The notes: generated from the sequence alone by a model not told the origin. Positions 15,340-24,649 are shown, counted from the first letter of the stretch. The stretch is DNA of 64,000 nucleotides from Candidatus Gastranaerophilales bacterium (GCA_944325145.1 CALYDL010000004.1:37277-101276), one strand, 5' to 3'. Made by a program: numbers and translations.

Positions 15340-15933
15340 TTATTCTTCAAATCTTTTATATTTAAGTTTATCTTCAGGAGTTATTTTTCTTATAACTTTA
15401 CAAGGAACACCACCCGCTAAAACATTATCAGGAATATCTTTAACAATAACAGAGCCTGCTGCTATAACAGAATTATTGCCTATTGTAACCCCGGGGCACA
15501 CAACAACATTTCCGCCAAACCAAACATTGTCACCAACTGTGATAGGGTAAGCATATTCAAGCCAATTTGTTCTGTCTTCAACATCTAACGGGTGGCCGGC
15601 TGTGTAAAAACCGCAATTTGGCGCAATTAAAACATTTTTGCCGAATTTAACCTTGGCACAATCTAAAATAACAAGCCCGTGGTTTGCAAAAAAGTTGTCG
15701 CCAATTTCAATATTATAGCCGTAATCGCACCAAAAATCGGGCTGAATTAAAAACCGACCTTCAACTTTTCCAAACAGCTTTTTAATTATTTCTGCTTTTT
15801 TAACTTCATCAGATGGTTTTGTGTGGTTAAATTCAAAGCATAAATCTTTTGCATAATCCCTTTCTTTTTTTAATTCGGGATTGTTGTCGGCGTCATATAA
15901 AAAACCGTTTAGCATTTTTTCTTTTTCGTTCAT
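15340..15933 (-). CDS. Maltose/galactoside O-acetyltransferase-family hexapeptide acetyltransferase
   Basis: Acetyl-CoA-dependent sugar O-acetyltransferase of the Maa/LacA/NodL group. From the ATG at 15933 (MNEKEKMLNGFLYDADNNPEL), preceded by AAGGC, it is 197 residues. The maltose-acetyltransferase N-terminal helix pair and the CDYGYNIEIGDNFFANHGLVILD signature region are followed by left-handed beta-helix hexapeptide repeats (IGDN, KFGKNVLIAPNC, ITVGDNVWFGGN, TIGNNSVIAAGSVI) and the catalytic His in YTAGHPLD. It starts 10 bp after ugd and is probably co-transcribed, so it may decorate a cell-surface glycan made from the same nucleotide sugars. Confidence 0.88.
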   Translation of the reverse strand: MNEKEKMLNGFLYDADNNPELKKERDYAKDLCFEFNHTKPSDEVKKAEIIKKLFGKVEGRFLIQPDFWCDYGYNIEIGDNFFANHGLVILDCAKVKFGKNVLIAPNCGFYTAGHPLDVEDRTNWLEYAYPITVGDNVWFGGNVVVCPGVTIGNNSVIAAGSVIVKDIPDNVLAGGVPCKVIRKITPEDKLKYKRFEE

Positions 15934-15943
15934 GGTTTTTGCC

Positions 15944-17254
15944 TTAAATTGTCGTGTTTTTACCAATGCAGAAATATTTGAAACCTTTTTTAATCAATTT
16001 ATTAGAATCATATATATTTCTGCCATCAAAAATAATCGGTTCATTTAGAAAAGATGCAATTTTATCATAATCAGGGCGCTTAAATTCATTCCATTCCGTT
16101 AGAACCAAAAGCGCATCCGAACCGTTTAGAGCAGAATAAGCATCTTTTGAATATTCAATTTTTTCTTTAAAAATTGTTTTTGCAAGGTCAAATGCTTTTG
16201 GGTCGTAACTTTTAATTTTTGCGCCCAAAGATAAAAGCTTGTTAATAATAGTAATTGAAGGAGCTTCTCTCATATCATTTGTTTTGGGTTTAAAAGCAAG
16301 CCCCCAAACGGCAAAAGTTTTTCCTTCAATATTTCCGTTATAAAAATTCAAAATTTTATCTACAAACAAAAGCCTTTGTTTTTTATTTACAATATCAGCT
16401 GCTTCTAAAAGCGCAGAATCGCAATTGTTATCTGAAGCGGTTTTTATTAATGCTTTTACATCTTTTGGAAAACAGCTGCCGCCGTAACCAAGGCCGGGGA
16501 ATAAAAATTGCGAACCTATTCTTTTATCTGCACACATGCCAATTCTAACCATTTCAGCATCTGCACCCACTTTTTCGCACAAATTAGCAATTTCGTTAGC
16601 GTATGAAATTTTAACTGCCAAAAATGAATTTGAAGCGTATTTTGTCATTTCTGCAGATTTAACATCCATAACAATAACAGGGTTTCCTGTTCTCATAAAA
16701 GGAGCGTAAAGTTCTTGCATAATTTCTGTTGCACGTTTTGAGTTTGAGCCTATAATAACTCTATCAGGCTTCAAAAAGTCTTCCACGGCTGCCCCTTGTT
16801 TTAAAAATTCAGGGTTTGAAACAACATCAAACTCAAATTTTGTGTTATTTTTAATTATTTTAGTAACTTCTTCTGCGGTTCCGACAGGCACAGTTGATTT
16901 ATCAACAATAACTTTATAACCGTTCATTGCTTTTCCGATTTCATCCGCCACTTGATAAACATATTTTAAATCAGCGCTTCCATCTTCATCTTGCGGAGTG
17001 CCAACGGCAATAAAACAAATGTCTGAAATTTTAACGGCATAATCAATGTCATTTGTAAAAGAAAGCCTTTGTTCTTTAACGTTTGATAAAATTAATTCTT
17101 CTAAACCCGGTTCATAAATTGGGATTATACCTTTTTTTAGCAGCTCTAACTTGTTTATATCAACATCAACACAAACAACACTGTTGCCCATTTCAGACAA
17201 ACAAGTGCCAACAACTAAACCTACATAACCTGTGCCAACTACGCAAATATTCAA
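15944..17254 (-). CDS. ugd: UDP-glucose 6-dehydrogenase
   Basis: Oxidises UDP-glucose to UDP-glucuronate with two NAD+. The 436-residue protein has the N-terminal Rossmann GTGYVGLVVG (~7-16), the central NAD/UDP dimerisation region, the catalytic cysteine in GYGGSCFPKD, and a C-terminal UDP-binding domain (WGLAFKPKTNDMREAPS). Standard length. It lies 11 bp downstream of the UDP-xylose synthase gene on the same strand, so the pair should convert UDP-glucose via UDP-glucuronate to UDP-xylose. Confidence 0.95.
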   Translation of the reverse strand: MNICVVGTGYVGLVVGTCLSEMGNSVVCVDVDINKLELLKKGIIPIYEPGLEELILSNVKEQRLSFTNDIDYAVKISDICFIAVGTPQDEDGSADLKYVYQVADEIGKAMNGYKVIVDKSTVPVGTAEEVTKIIKNNTKFEFDVVSNPEFLKQGAAVEDFLKPDRVIIGSNSKRATEIMQELYAPFMRTGNPVIVMDVKSAEMTKYASNSFLAVKISYANEIANLCEKVGADAEMVRIGMCADKRIGSQFLFPGLGYGGSCFPKDVKALIKTASDNNCDSALLEAADIVNKKQRLLFVDKILNFYNGNIEGKTFAVWGLAFKPKTNDMREAPSITIINKLLSLGAKIKSYDPKAFDLAKTIFKEKIEYSKDAYSALNGSDALLVLTEWNEFKRPDYDKIASFLNEPIIFDGRNIYDSNKLIKKGFKYFCIGKNTTI

Positions 17255-17265
17255 TTTCTTGCTCC

Positions 17266-18198
17266 TTAAATAATTTTCTTAAAATATTCTATTGTTTTTA
17301 ATAATCCGTCTTTAACATCAACGGAAGGTTCCCAATTTAACTTTTCTTTTGCAAGCGAAATATCGGGCTTTCTTTGGGTAGGGTCATCCGACGGAAGAGG
17401 AAGAAAAACAATTTTGGATTTTGAACCTGTTAGTTCAATTATAAATTTTGCAAAGTCTAAAATTGAAGTTTCAACAGGATTTCCCAAATTAACAGGCCCC
17501 AAAAATCCGGCTTCATTTTCCATCATTTTTATCATGCCATCTATTAAATCTGAAACATAGCAAAACGAACGAGTTTGTGAGCCGTCGCCATATATTGTAA
17601 TGTCTTTATTTTGAAGCGCTTGAACGATAAAATTAGAAACAACTCTGCCGTCGTTTTTATTCATATTTGGGCCATAGGTGTTAAAAATTCTTATTACTCT
17701 AATGTCAACGCCATTTTGTCTGTGGTAATCAAACATCAAAGTTTCTGCCATTCTCTTGCCTTCATCATAGCAGCTTCTAATTCCAATCGGGTTAACATTT
17801 CCCCAATAAGTTTCTTTTTGTGGGTGAACATTCGGGTCGCCATACACTTCAGAAGTTGATGCTTGCAAAATTCTTGCCCTGCACCTTTTAGCTAAACCAA
17901 GCATATTTATTATTCCCACAACGGAAGTTTTTGCAGTTTTAATCGGGTTATATTGATAATGAGGGGGAGAAGCGGGACATGCCAAGTTGTAAATTTCATC
18001 AACTTCGATAAAATATTCTTTTGTAACATCATGCCTGACAAGTTCAAAACGGTTGTTCCCTAATAAGTGCCTAATAGAATCTTTTGAACCTGTAAAAAAG
18101 TTATCCAAGCAAATAACGTCATTTCCCCTTTTTACAAGCTCTTCGCACAAATGAGAACCAATAAAGCCTGCACCGCCAGTTACTAAAATTCTTTTCAT
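17266..18198 (-). CDS. uxs: UDP-glucuronate decarboxylase (UDP-xylose synthase)
   Basis: Short-chain dehydrogenase-type enzyme converting UDP-glucuronate to UDP-xylose. 310 residues with [11 protein letters not shown] (~7-17), [15 protein letters not shown], the catalytic Ser of STSEVYGDP and the YDEGKR catalytic Tyr/Lys, [10 protein letters not shown], and [12 protein letters not shown]. The NLACPASP and RSCYDEGKR stretches are characteristic of UXS rather than of generic epimerases. First gene of the uxs-ugd-acetyltransferase operon. A xylose-containing surface polysaccharide is a reasonable inference, but no glycosyltransferase is in the window. Confidence 0.92.
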   Translation of the reverse strand: MKRILVTGGAGFIGSHLCEELVKRGNDVICLDNFFTGSKDSIRHLLGNNRFELVRHDVTKEYFIEVDEIYNLACPASPPHYQYNPIKTAKTSVVGIINMLGLAKRCRARILQASTSEVYGDPNVHPQKETYWGNVNPIGIRSCYDEGKRMAETLMFDYHRQNGVDIRVIRIFNTYGPNMNKNDGRVVSNFIVQALQNKDITIYGDGSQTRSFCYVSDLIDGMIKMMENEAGFLGPVNLGNPVETSILDFAKFIIELTGSKSKIVFLPLPSDDPTQRKPDISLAKEKLNWEPSVDVKDGLLKTIEYFKKII

Positions 18199-18258
18199 AA
18201 AGAAAACTCCCTAAAACAATGATAAAATAATACCACAAAGATGATTTTTTAAATATAC

Positions 18259-18287
18259 TTGACTAATTAAAAGTATTATTTGATAAT
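18259..18287 (+). promoter_or_regulatory. Promoter of tRNA-Leu
   Basis: TTGACT (18259-18264) and GATAAT (18282-18287) are 17 nt apart, placing the transcript start about 13 nt before the tRNA. Confidence 0.6.
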
Positions 18288-18306
18288 CAAATAGTAAACC
18301 GATTTT

Positions 18307-18388
18307 GGGCGAGTGGCGAAATTGGTAGACGCACTAGATTTAGGATCTAGCGCAGCGATGTGTAAGGGTTCGAGTCCCTTCTCGCCCA
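18307..18388 (+). tRNA. tRNA-Leu (anticodon UAG)
   Basis: The acceptor stem GGGCGAG (18307-18313) pairs with CTCGCCC (18381-18387), with discriminator A at 18388. The D-arm contains GGTAGACGC. The anticodon stem CTAGA/TCTAG encloses loop TTTAGGA, giving anticodon UAG (Leu, codon CUA and relatives). A long variable arm (CGCAGCGATGTGT) is typical of class II tRNAs, and the T-arm is AAGGGTTCGAGTCCCTT. No CCA is encoded. The last ~11 bases belong to the direct repeat that follows. Confidence 0.95.
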
Positions 18389-18440
18389 AACTTAGTTTAT
18401 AAGGGTAACAAGACTCGAACCCAAGGGTTCTTCCCTCTCA
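18378..18440 (+). repeat. 63-bp direct repeat, copy 1 (begins in tRNA-Leu 3' end)
   Basis: Starts CTTCTCGCCCAAACTTAG and ends CTTCCCTCTCA. It is identical to 18481-18543. Inside it GAACCC-AA-GGGTTC is an inverted repeat, and GACTCGAACCC is the reverse complement of the T-arm of the adjacent tRNA. The first 11 bases are the tRNA 3' end, so the element looks like a duplicated tRNA end or an attachment-site-like scar. Confidence 0.85.
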
Positions 18441-18480
18441 GGAAAACTTGACATTTAGTCAACTTTTCCTTCGGCAGAGT
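18441..18480 (+). other. 40-bp spacer with imperfect hairpin between the repeats
   Basis: GGAAAACTTGAC (18441-18452) and GTCAACTTTTCC pair over 11 of 12 positions around an ATTTA loop. With copy 1 this makes a 103-bp unit that recurs partially as copy 2. Confidence 0.6.
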
Positions 18481-18543
18481 CTTCTCGCCCAAACTTAGTT
18501 TATAAGGGTAACAAGACTCGAACCCAAGGGTTCTTCCCTCTCA
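18481..18543 (+). repeat. 63-bp direct repeat, copy 2
   Basis: Identical to 18378-18440, including the 11-base tRNA 3'-end sequence. It ends 26 bp before the TTG start of galE, so it lies in that gene's upstream region. Confidence 0.85.
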
Positions 18544-18569
18544 AAACAACGGTTTTAAAGGATTATATT

Positions 18570-19571
18570 TTGATTTTAGTTACGGGCGGAGCAGGTTATA
18601 TAGGTTCAAATTTGGCTCTAAGGCTATTAGAGCTCGGGCATAATATTGTTATTTTTGATAACCTTTCAACAGGCCACATTGAAATTATAAACAAGTTAAA
18701 AAACCTTGATTTAAAAGGAAAAATTGTTGATTTTATAAAGGGTGATCTCAAAAACTTGCAAGAAATTGAAAGCGCTTTATCAAAATATAAATTTGAAGCA
18801 ATTTTTCATTTTGCAGCTTTTTCAATTGTTTCAGAATCTGCCAAAAATCCATCAATATATTGGGAAAATAATTTTTTAGGAACAAAAAATCTGCTTGATG
18901 CAATGAAAAAGTTCAATATAAATAAAATTGTTTTCTCATCAACTGCGGCAACATATGGTGAGCCAAATTATGTTCCAATAGATGAAAACCACCCCCAAAG
19001 GCCAATTAATGCGTATGGCAACACAAAACTTGCGCTTGAATTTTTAATGGATGATTATTCAAAAGCATACGGCATAAGAAGCGCAAGATTGAGATATTTT
19101 AATGTTATTGGAGCAGACAAATTCCAAAGAACAGGCGAATGGCATGAAACAGAAACACACCTTGTTCCAAATATTTTAAAAAGCCTGAATACAAAAGGTA
19201 AAACTTTTAATATATTCGGAAATACATATAATACAAAAGATGGCACTTGTGTTCGTGATTATATAGTTATGGACGATTTAATTAATGCACATATAAAGGC
19301 CTTGGAATATTTAAACAATGGCGGCAAAACAGATTTCTTTAACCTTGGCACAAAAGAAGGAAACAGCGTTCTTGAAGTTATACAAACAGCAGAAGAAGTG
19401 ACAGGGCAAAAAATAAGCTATGAAATAAAAGAAAAAAGAGAAGGGGACCCTGCTATTTTAATTGCAGACAACAAAAAAGCAAAGGAAATTTTAAACTGGC
19501 AGCCTGAAAAAACCCTTAAAGAAGGAATTGAAAGCGCATACAATTGGGAAAAAGCCAATTTTTATAAATAA
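18570..19571 (+). CDS. galE: UDP-glucose 4-epimerase
   Basis: Interconverts UDP-glucose and UDP-galactose using bound NAD. 333 residues, with TGGAGYIGSNL at the N-terminus, the Ser/Thr of SSTAATYGEP, the catalytic Tyr and Lys of NAYGNTK, and the substrate-loop RYFNVIGAD. The protein must start at a TTG codon (18570): no ATG lies before the glycine-rich loop, and AAAGGAT sits 7 nt upstream. Its end overlaps the convergent HD gene by 10 bp. It lies next to the uxs-ugd genes but in opposite orientation beyond tRNA-Leu, and shares their UDP-sugar pool. Confidence 0.92.
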   Translation: MILVTGGAGYIGSNLALRLLELGHNIVIFDNLSTGHIEIINKLKNLDLKGKIVDFIKGDLKNLQEIESALSKYKFEAIFHFAAFSIVSESAKNPSIYWENNFLGTKNLLDAMKKFNINKIVFSSTAATYGEPNYVPIDENHPQRPINAYGNTKLALEFLMDDYSKAYGIRSARLRYFNVIGADKFQRTGEWHETETHLVPNILKSLNTKGKTFNIFGNTYNTKDGTCVRDYIVMDDLINAHIKALEYLNNGGKTDFFNLGTKEGNSVLEVIQTAEEVTGQKISYEIKEKREGDPAILIADNKKAKEILNWQPEKTLKEGIESAYNWEKANFYK

Positions 19572-20371
19572 CATTTCATATCTTGGCCCTTAACACCTGC
19601 AAAAACTTCAATGAAAACCTTGGCAGGGCTTGAATTAATTTTGGCCAATAAAACTTCTTCAATTTGAAAATAGCCAACTTCACTTGACATTTCAACTTCA
19701 ACTCTTAAAGGTTTGCTTGTGCCCCTTCTAATGCTCACTCTATCAATCGCATTAGCGGAATAAATATGAATATCGCCTATTCTTGGCGTTGCACTATGAA
19801 TTGCCAAAGGAATTCTTGCCCTTCCTTTTGTCATATCGCAACCATCTGCCACAAGCAAAATTCCTGCTTCTAATGAATGAATTTTCCTTGTTGTCATATG
19901 CCCAATTATTGCTTCTGTTGCAAGCGATTTAATTATTACTCTTTTTTTAATGTCATCTTTAAAAACTGTTTTTAAAACCCTATCTATAACAGGCATAGAC
20001 AAAGTTACAGACATTTCCTCATGGCCTTGCCTGCCAACCATCATGCCAATATCATGGCACATGCCTGCCAAAATTAAAGCACACATGGAATCTTCAAAAC
20101 TTCCCATATCTTCTTGTTCTAATGAGGTTTTAATTCCTGATTCATGAAGAATTTCAAGCATTTTGATTGCGTTTTTTGTAACCTGCCTCATATGAACGGG
20201 CCCATGGTCGTTAAAACCAAGCCTTTTAATAGAAACATTGTTTGCATAATCTTGCATCTCATGAAGTTCTTCATCAGATAAAATTGTTTCCATTAATTTT
20301 TTACATACAGGGTATTTTGAAGCCCTTTCAAGCAGTTTGCCTTCAACTATTTTTTCTTTTTGCGATCTCAT
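19562..20371 (-). CDS. HD-domain phosphohydrolase, unknown substrate
   Basis: 269 residues with a metal-dependent HD fold: His in NDHGPVHMRQV (~54-64), the HD pair in AGMCHDIGMMVG (~107-118), and the downstream GHMTTRK and LLVADGCDM that supply the distal His and Asp ligands. The C-terminal ~70 residues form a separate beta-rich part (VEVEMSSEVGYFQIEEVLL). Family members hydrolyse nucleotides or phosphodiesters; the substrate cannot be inferred here. AAAGGC precedes the ATG. It overlaps galE tail to tail by 10 bp. Confidence 0.8.
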   Translation of the reverse strand: MRSQKEKIVEGKLLERASKYPVCKKLMETILSDEELHEMQDYANNVSIKRLGFNDHGPVHMRQVTKNAIKMLEILHESGIKTSLEQEDMGSFEDSMCALILAGMCHDIGMMVGRQGHEEMSVTLSMPVIDRVLKTVFKDDIKKRVIIKSLATEAIIGHMTTRKIHSLEAGILLVADGCDMTKGRARIPLAIHSATPRIGDIHIYSANAIDRVSIRRGTSKPLRVEVEMSSEVGYFQIEEVLLAKINSSPAKVFIEVFAGVKGQDMKCYL

Positions 20372-20432
20372 TTTAATTGCCTTTAATCCTTCTTTTCTTA
20401 TTTTACACTAATTTAAAGAAGAATTGTACATT

Positions 20433-21737
20433 TTATAAACCAACAAAAAGAGCGTATGTAAAGACAATTGGCAAAATAAATTTCAACAAAAATTTTAAAA
20501 TTGAAGAAAACCAGCCTTCGCCAAAAGCTTCTTTTACGATATCTGACGCAAACCAGCCACAAATAATACAAATTAAAAGAGTGTTAAAAGGAAGTAAAAT
20601 TGTTGATGTCAGAAAATCAAGAGAATCAAAAATTGTTTTGCCGAATATTTTAAAGTTTTCCAAAGCCCCGAAAGAAAGAGCAGAGGGAATGCTTAAAATG
20701 CCTATAATTAACGTTAAAATAACAACTGCTTTTTTTCTTGATATTTTGAAATTATCTATAAAACAAGCGGTTGATGTTTCCATTAAGCTTATGCCTGATG
20801 TAACCGCCGCAAAAAAGAGAAGCAAGAAAAACAAAATTGCACAAGGAATAGAAAACGGCATATTTATAAATATTTGAGGAAGCGAAATAAAAGCAAGCGA
20901 AGCGCCTGCCGTTGGTTCAATTCCATAAGTAAACACAACAGGAAATATCATAACACCTGCAATAATAGAAACAAGGGTGTCAAAAAATATTAATGTATAA
21001 GCCGATTTTTTAATATTAACATCTTTATTTAAATAGCTTCCATAAGTTACCATAGCGCCCATACCGATGCTTAATGTAAAAAGCGCCTGCCCAAGAGCGG
21101 TTAAAATCATTTCTTTATTAAACTTTGAAAAATCGGGCTTAAACATAAATTCTAAGCCTTCTTTGGCACCTGGAAGTGAAACGGCCACAATTGCAAGCAA
21201 AATTAGGGCAACAGCAAGGGCTGGCATCATAAAATTGTTTGCTTTTTCAATACCTTTGTTTACACCTCTATATGGAAATATTGCAACAATTAACAAAAAC
21301 ATAAAAGTTAGAATAATTGGCTGATATGGACTTGAATTAAGCTCGCTAAAATAAAGAGAAAAATCCGACGGGATATTATTTGTTAAAAAAACCCAAATAT
21401 AGTTTATAATCCACCCGCCAACAACAAAATAAAAAGCAGGAATTAAAATTGCCGTTATTAAGTTTAATAAGCCAAACCATCTTAATTTTGGTGAAATATT
21501 TTCATAACAAGTTATTGTATCTTTTTTAAAATATTTACCCAATGCAAGCTCTAAACACAAGGGAATTGCGCATATAAAAAGAATTATTAAAAGGTAAGTT
21601 AATAAAAAAACCGCACCGCCATATTTGCCTGTTACATAGGGAAAGCGCCAAATATTCCCTAACCCTACGGCGCTGCCTATTGTTGCTATTATAAAACTTA
21701 TATACGAACTCCAACTTGGCCTTTTAACATTTTCCAT
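20433..21737 (-). CDS. Neurotransmitter:sodium symporter (SNF) family transporter
   Basis: Na+-coupled amino acid or amine uptake protein of the LeuT fold. The ATG at 21737 (MENVKRPSWSSYISF), preceded by GGGAG, gives 434 residues; the longer frame has no ribosome site. TM1 carries the family signature IGSAVGLGNIWRFPYV with the unwound-helix sodium and substrate ligands. About 11-12 hydrophobic helices follow, including SIGMGAMVTYGSYL (TM6-7 region) and AAVTSGISLMET (TM8). Substrate is not predictable. The gene stands between the HD and porin genes, all on the minus strand. Confidence 0.9.
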   Translation of the reverse strand: MENVKRPSWSSYISFIIATIGSAVGLGNIWRFPYVTGKYGGAVFLLTYLLIILFICAIPLCLELALGKYFKKDTITCYENISPKLRWFGLLNLITAILIPAFYFVVGGWIINYIWVFLTNNIPSDFSLYFSELNSSPYQPIILTFMFLLIVAIFPYRGVNKGIEKANNFMMPALAVALILLAIVAVSLPGAKEGLEFMFKPDFSKFNKEMILTALGQALFTLSIGMGAMVTYGSYLNKDVNIKKSAYTLIFFDTLVSIIAGVMIFPVVFTYGIEPTAGASLAFISLPQIFINMPFSIPCAILFFLLLFFAAVTSGISLMETSTACFIDNFKISRKKAVVILTLIIGILSIPSALSFGALENFKIFGKTIFDSLDFLTSTILLPFNTLLICIICGWFASDIVKEAFGEGWFSSILKFLLKFILPIVFTYALFVGL

Positions 21738-21797
21738 AAATAAACTCCCAAAAAAAGATAACCAATTATAACAAATTGAAAAATTTTGCACAAATTG

Positions 21798-22988
21798 TTA
21801 AATAAAAAATTGGGTTAAAAAATAAATTGCATTTGATTGGGAATTTCTTGCATCGTTATCTTTGAAAACATAGTTAACGGCAAACCTTAGCCTTTGTTTG
21901 AAAACAAAATAATTCAAGCCAACCGTATATTCATGGTTTAGGTCTCCTGATTTTGAAGTATTTGGGTCAAAACAATCATATCTTAATAAAAGCTGCACAT
22001 TTGGGGTAAAGTTCCACCCCAATGTAGTAAAAAAGCCCTGCCTTTTATCGGGAACAAAATAATCTCCGTTAGAACCGTTTGCATAAGCGTATTCTACATT
22101 CATTAAAAGTTTTTTATATTCATAATTAACAGCAGCCGAATAAACCTGATAATCTTTTTGCCTGTGGCCAACATCTGCACCTGTATAAAATGTTAAATCT
22201 TTAAAATAGCTTCCTTCAGATTTATAAAAAGGCTGATAGCCTATTCTTCCGATAAATTCAGCGCCATCATCAAAACCTTGGGTAAACCTTGTTGAGGTGT
22301 AGCCCCCTAAGTTATATTCAAAACCGTTTTTATTTCCCAAAAAAGAAACACCCGTTGCAATTGCATCGCCAAAGTTTCTTGAAATTTGTGCCCTATTTAT
22401 TAAAGGCAGAGAAAAAGAACTCATTGAACCTTCTAAACCAATAGGGGCACGTGATGTACCAATTCTCATTTTGTGGTTATTTGAAAAATTTTGCTCGATA
22501 TAAAGGTTTGAAAATTTGCCGAAAAATTCATGGTCCAGGTCTGAAACATCTCTTGTAAAGGCATATTCAGTAAAGAACCTGAATTTGTTTTCAAAAAATT
22601 TAGATTCAATAACGGCATTTATATCAAAAGGGTATGTCGATGTCATTGAATCGCCGATATTTTCAAAAGAATTTATTCCTTTAAACCTTAATTCACCCGA
22701 AAATTCATCAACGGGGCCTTCTTTAAATTTAATTGCTTTCTTTTTTGCAAAAGCATATTCAGAAAACAATTTAAAATCTAATTTATCGTCGTCAAAAAAA
22801 TCAACACCTTCTATTGTATCGCCATCTATTGTATCATTCAGCTTAATTATTTCATCAGCCAAAATTTCGCCTTGGTAATGTTTTAATTTGGGCTTATTTG
22901 TTTCAGAAGAAGGTTCATCCACAAGCGAATATGCGGGGGACGAAACAAGAAAGAAACAAAAAAGTAGTTTTAAGAAGTTTTTAATCAT
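21798..22988 (-). CDS. Outer-membrane beta-barrel porin-like protein
   Basis: 396 residues from ATG 22988. A Sec signal peptide (IKNFLKLLFCFFLVSSPAYS) ends near residue 22. The rest is alternating amphipathic beta strands with abundant aromatic and Asp/Asn residues (FRFFTEYAFTRD, YLGGYTSTRF-like, LLMNVEYAYANG, LLLRYDCFDP), and the chain ends in LTQFFI, a typical barrel-insertion terminus. The pattern resembles phosphate-selective porin O/P-type barrels. It shows the cell has an outer membrane. No clear Shine-Dalgarno is seen; a TATAAT lies ~24 nt upstream on the minus strand. Pore specificity unknown. Confidence 0.8.
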   Translation of the reverse strand: MIKNFLKLLFCFFLVSSPAYSLVDEPSSETNKPKLKHYQGEILADEIIKLNDTIDGDTIEGVDFFDDDKLDFKLFSEYAFAKKKAIKFKEGPVDEFSGELRFKGINSFENIGDSMTSTYPFDINAVIESKFFENKFRFFTEYAFTRDVSDLDHEFFGKFSNLYIEQNFSNNHKMRIGTSRAPIGLEGSMSSFSLPLINRAQISRNFGDAIATGVSFLGNKNGFEYNLGGYTSTRFTQGFDDGAEFIGRIGYQPFYKSEGSYFKDLTFYTGADVGHRQKDYQVYSAAVNYEYKKLLMNVEYAYANGSNGDYFVPDKRQGFFTTLGWNFTPNVQLLLRYDCFDPNTSKSGDLNHEYTVGLNYFVFKQRLRFAVNYVFKDNDARNSQSNAIYFLTQFFI

Positions 22989-23029
22989 CAAAGCCGGACA
23001 AAAAAGAATACTTGTGATTATACCACAAA

Positions 23030-24595
23030 TTATTCAGCTTTTGAAGGCTTTTTTGGAACTCTTATAAACAAAATTAAAGGAATTATAAGCAAACATAATA
23101 AAGAAAGAAGCTGGAAAATATCATAAAAAGCGCTCATTTTTGATTGGTAAATCATTTCTTTATATAAAAACCCGTTTGCTTTTTTAGCAGCTATAAATGG
23201 TGAAAAATAAATGCCAAATTTTGATTGCAAAACAGCTAAGTGATTTTGAAAAGTTAAATTAAACCTTGAAAGGTTTTCAACTAAATAGTTCTGGTGAACT
23301 TCAGAAACTCTTGCAATAAATGTTGAAGAAAGGGCAGTTGAAGCTGCAGTTACAATGTTTTTAAAGAAGGCATGCATGCCTGCAGCGTCTGCTACCATAT
23401 CTTTTTTCAAAGTTAAAAATGATAATGCGGTAATCGGAACAAAAGCGCAAGAAATTCCAATGCCCAAAAGAATATTAGGTAAAATAACAGCCGCCATGGA
23501 AGCTTCATTATTTAAAGATGAAAACATAAAAACCGAATATGATAAAATCAAAAAGCCAATTACAGTTAACAAACGGTTTTCAACATATCTTGCAACTTCA
23601 CCAAAAACAAAAAGCCCAATCAAACAGGCAATAGCCCTTGGCAAAACAGTAAGCCCTGCAAGGGAAGGGGAATAGCCCAAAATATTTTGTACAAACATAG
23701 GAATTAACAGCAAGGTGGAATACAACAAGATGTTAATAAAAGCACTTATTGTTGTTCCAACCAAAAAGTTTATGTTTTTAAAAACCCTTATTTTAACAAT
23801 CGGATGTTTATATTCAAGCTCCCAAACATAAAAGAAAACAAAAGCAACAACAGATGCCATAGTGCACCAATATATCCAAGGAGTGTCAAACCAGTTATAT
23901 TGTTCGCCTTTGTCTAAAACCATCTGCAAACAGCCCATGCCGATTACAATTCCCAAAAGCCCCGGAATATCGACGTGTATTTCTTTTTTCTTTGAATCGC
24001 CTTTTTTGTGTGAATCCGGAACAAAATATTTAACCAAAGGTATTGAAATTAAAGAAAGCGGAATATTTATTATAAAAACCCACTGCCATGAATAGTTATC
24101 TGTTAAAAAGCCGCCAATTGCAGGGCCTGCCAATGGTGCAAACATTGCAGCAAAACCAAATAAACCCATAGCAACAGACTTTTTCTCGGGCGGAAAAACT
24201 TCCAATAAAACTTGCTGCGATAATGGCAACAAACAGCCGCTTCCAACCCCTTGAATTACCCTTGCAATAATTAAAAGCCAGAGGTCATGCACCAAAATGC
24301 ACATTAAGGCGCCAAGTGCAAACATAATTAAGCTGAAATATGCAACGTTTTTCTTTCCGTATATATTAACAACCCAGCCAAAAACAGGCAAAGTAACACC
24401 GGCTGCAATCATATAGGCAGTGATTACAGAATTTGTTTCATACGGCGTTGCAGCAAAATAGCCCGCAATGTGATTTTGGCAAGTATTGGTTGCAGATGAA
24501 GCCACAAGGGAAATAAACCCCGGCAACAAAATCACAAAAGCAGTTAAATAAGGATTAATGCGATTTTCATTACTTTTTGCTATTGTATCTGACAT
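23030..24595 (-). CDS. MFS drug:H+ antiporter, DHA2 (EmrB/QacA) family
   Basis: Inner-membrane multidrug-type exporter. 521 residues with about 14 hydrophobic helices, the norm for DHA2. Family motif A-like GWVVNIYGKKNVAY follows TM2, motif B IIARVIQGVGSGCLLPL is in TM4, and motif C AGPAIGGFLTD in TM5. EmrB partners normally include an EmrA membrane-fusion protein, and none is adjacent. It lies between the porin and the AsmA-like gene. Substrate unknown. Confidence 0.9.
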   Translation of the reverse strand: MSDTIAKSNENRINPYLTAFVILLPGFISLVASSATNTCQNHIAGYFAATPYETNSVITAYMIAAGVTLPVFGWVVNIYGKKNVAYFSLIMFALGALMCILVHDLWLLIIARVIQGVGSGCLLPLSQQVLLEVFPPEKKSVAMGLFGFAAMFAPLAGPAIGGFLTDNYSWQWVFIINIPLSLISIPLVKYFVPDSHKKGDSKKKEIHVDIPGLLGIVIGMGCLQMVLDKGEQYNWFDTPWIYWCTMASVVAFVFFYVWELEYKHPIVKIRVFKNINFLVGTTISAFINILLYSTLLLIPMFVQNILGYSPSLAGLTVLPRAIACLIGLFVFGEVARYVENRLLTVIGFLILSYSVFMFSSLNNEASMAAVILPNILLGIGISCAFVPITALSFLTLKKDMVADAAGMHAFFKNIVTAASTALSSTFIARVSEVHQNYLVENLSRFNLTFQNHLAVLQSKFGIYFSPFIAAKKANGFLYKEMIYQSKMSAFYDIFQLLSLLCLLIIPLILFIRVPKKPSKAE

Positions 24596-24649
24596 TGTTG
24601 TTATGCTTTTCTATACAACCAATATAGCACAAAAGAAATTTTAAAAAGG

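Noticed and set aside
18389..18480. Possible second tRNA or reverse-strand tRNA in the repeat
   Set aside because: It carries a T-arm-like sequence in inverse orientation, but no acceptor or anticodon stems can be drawn.
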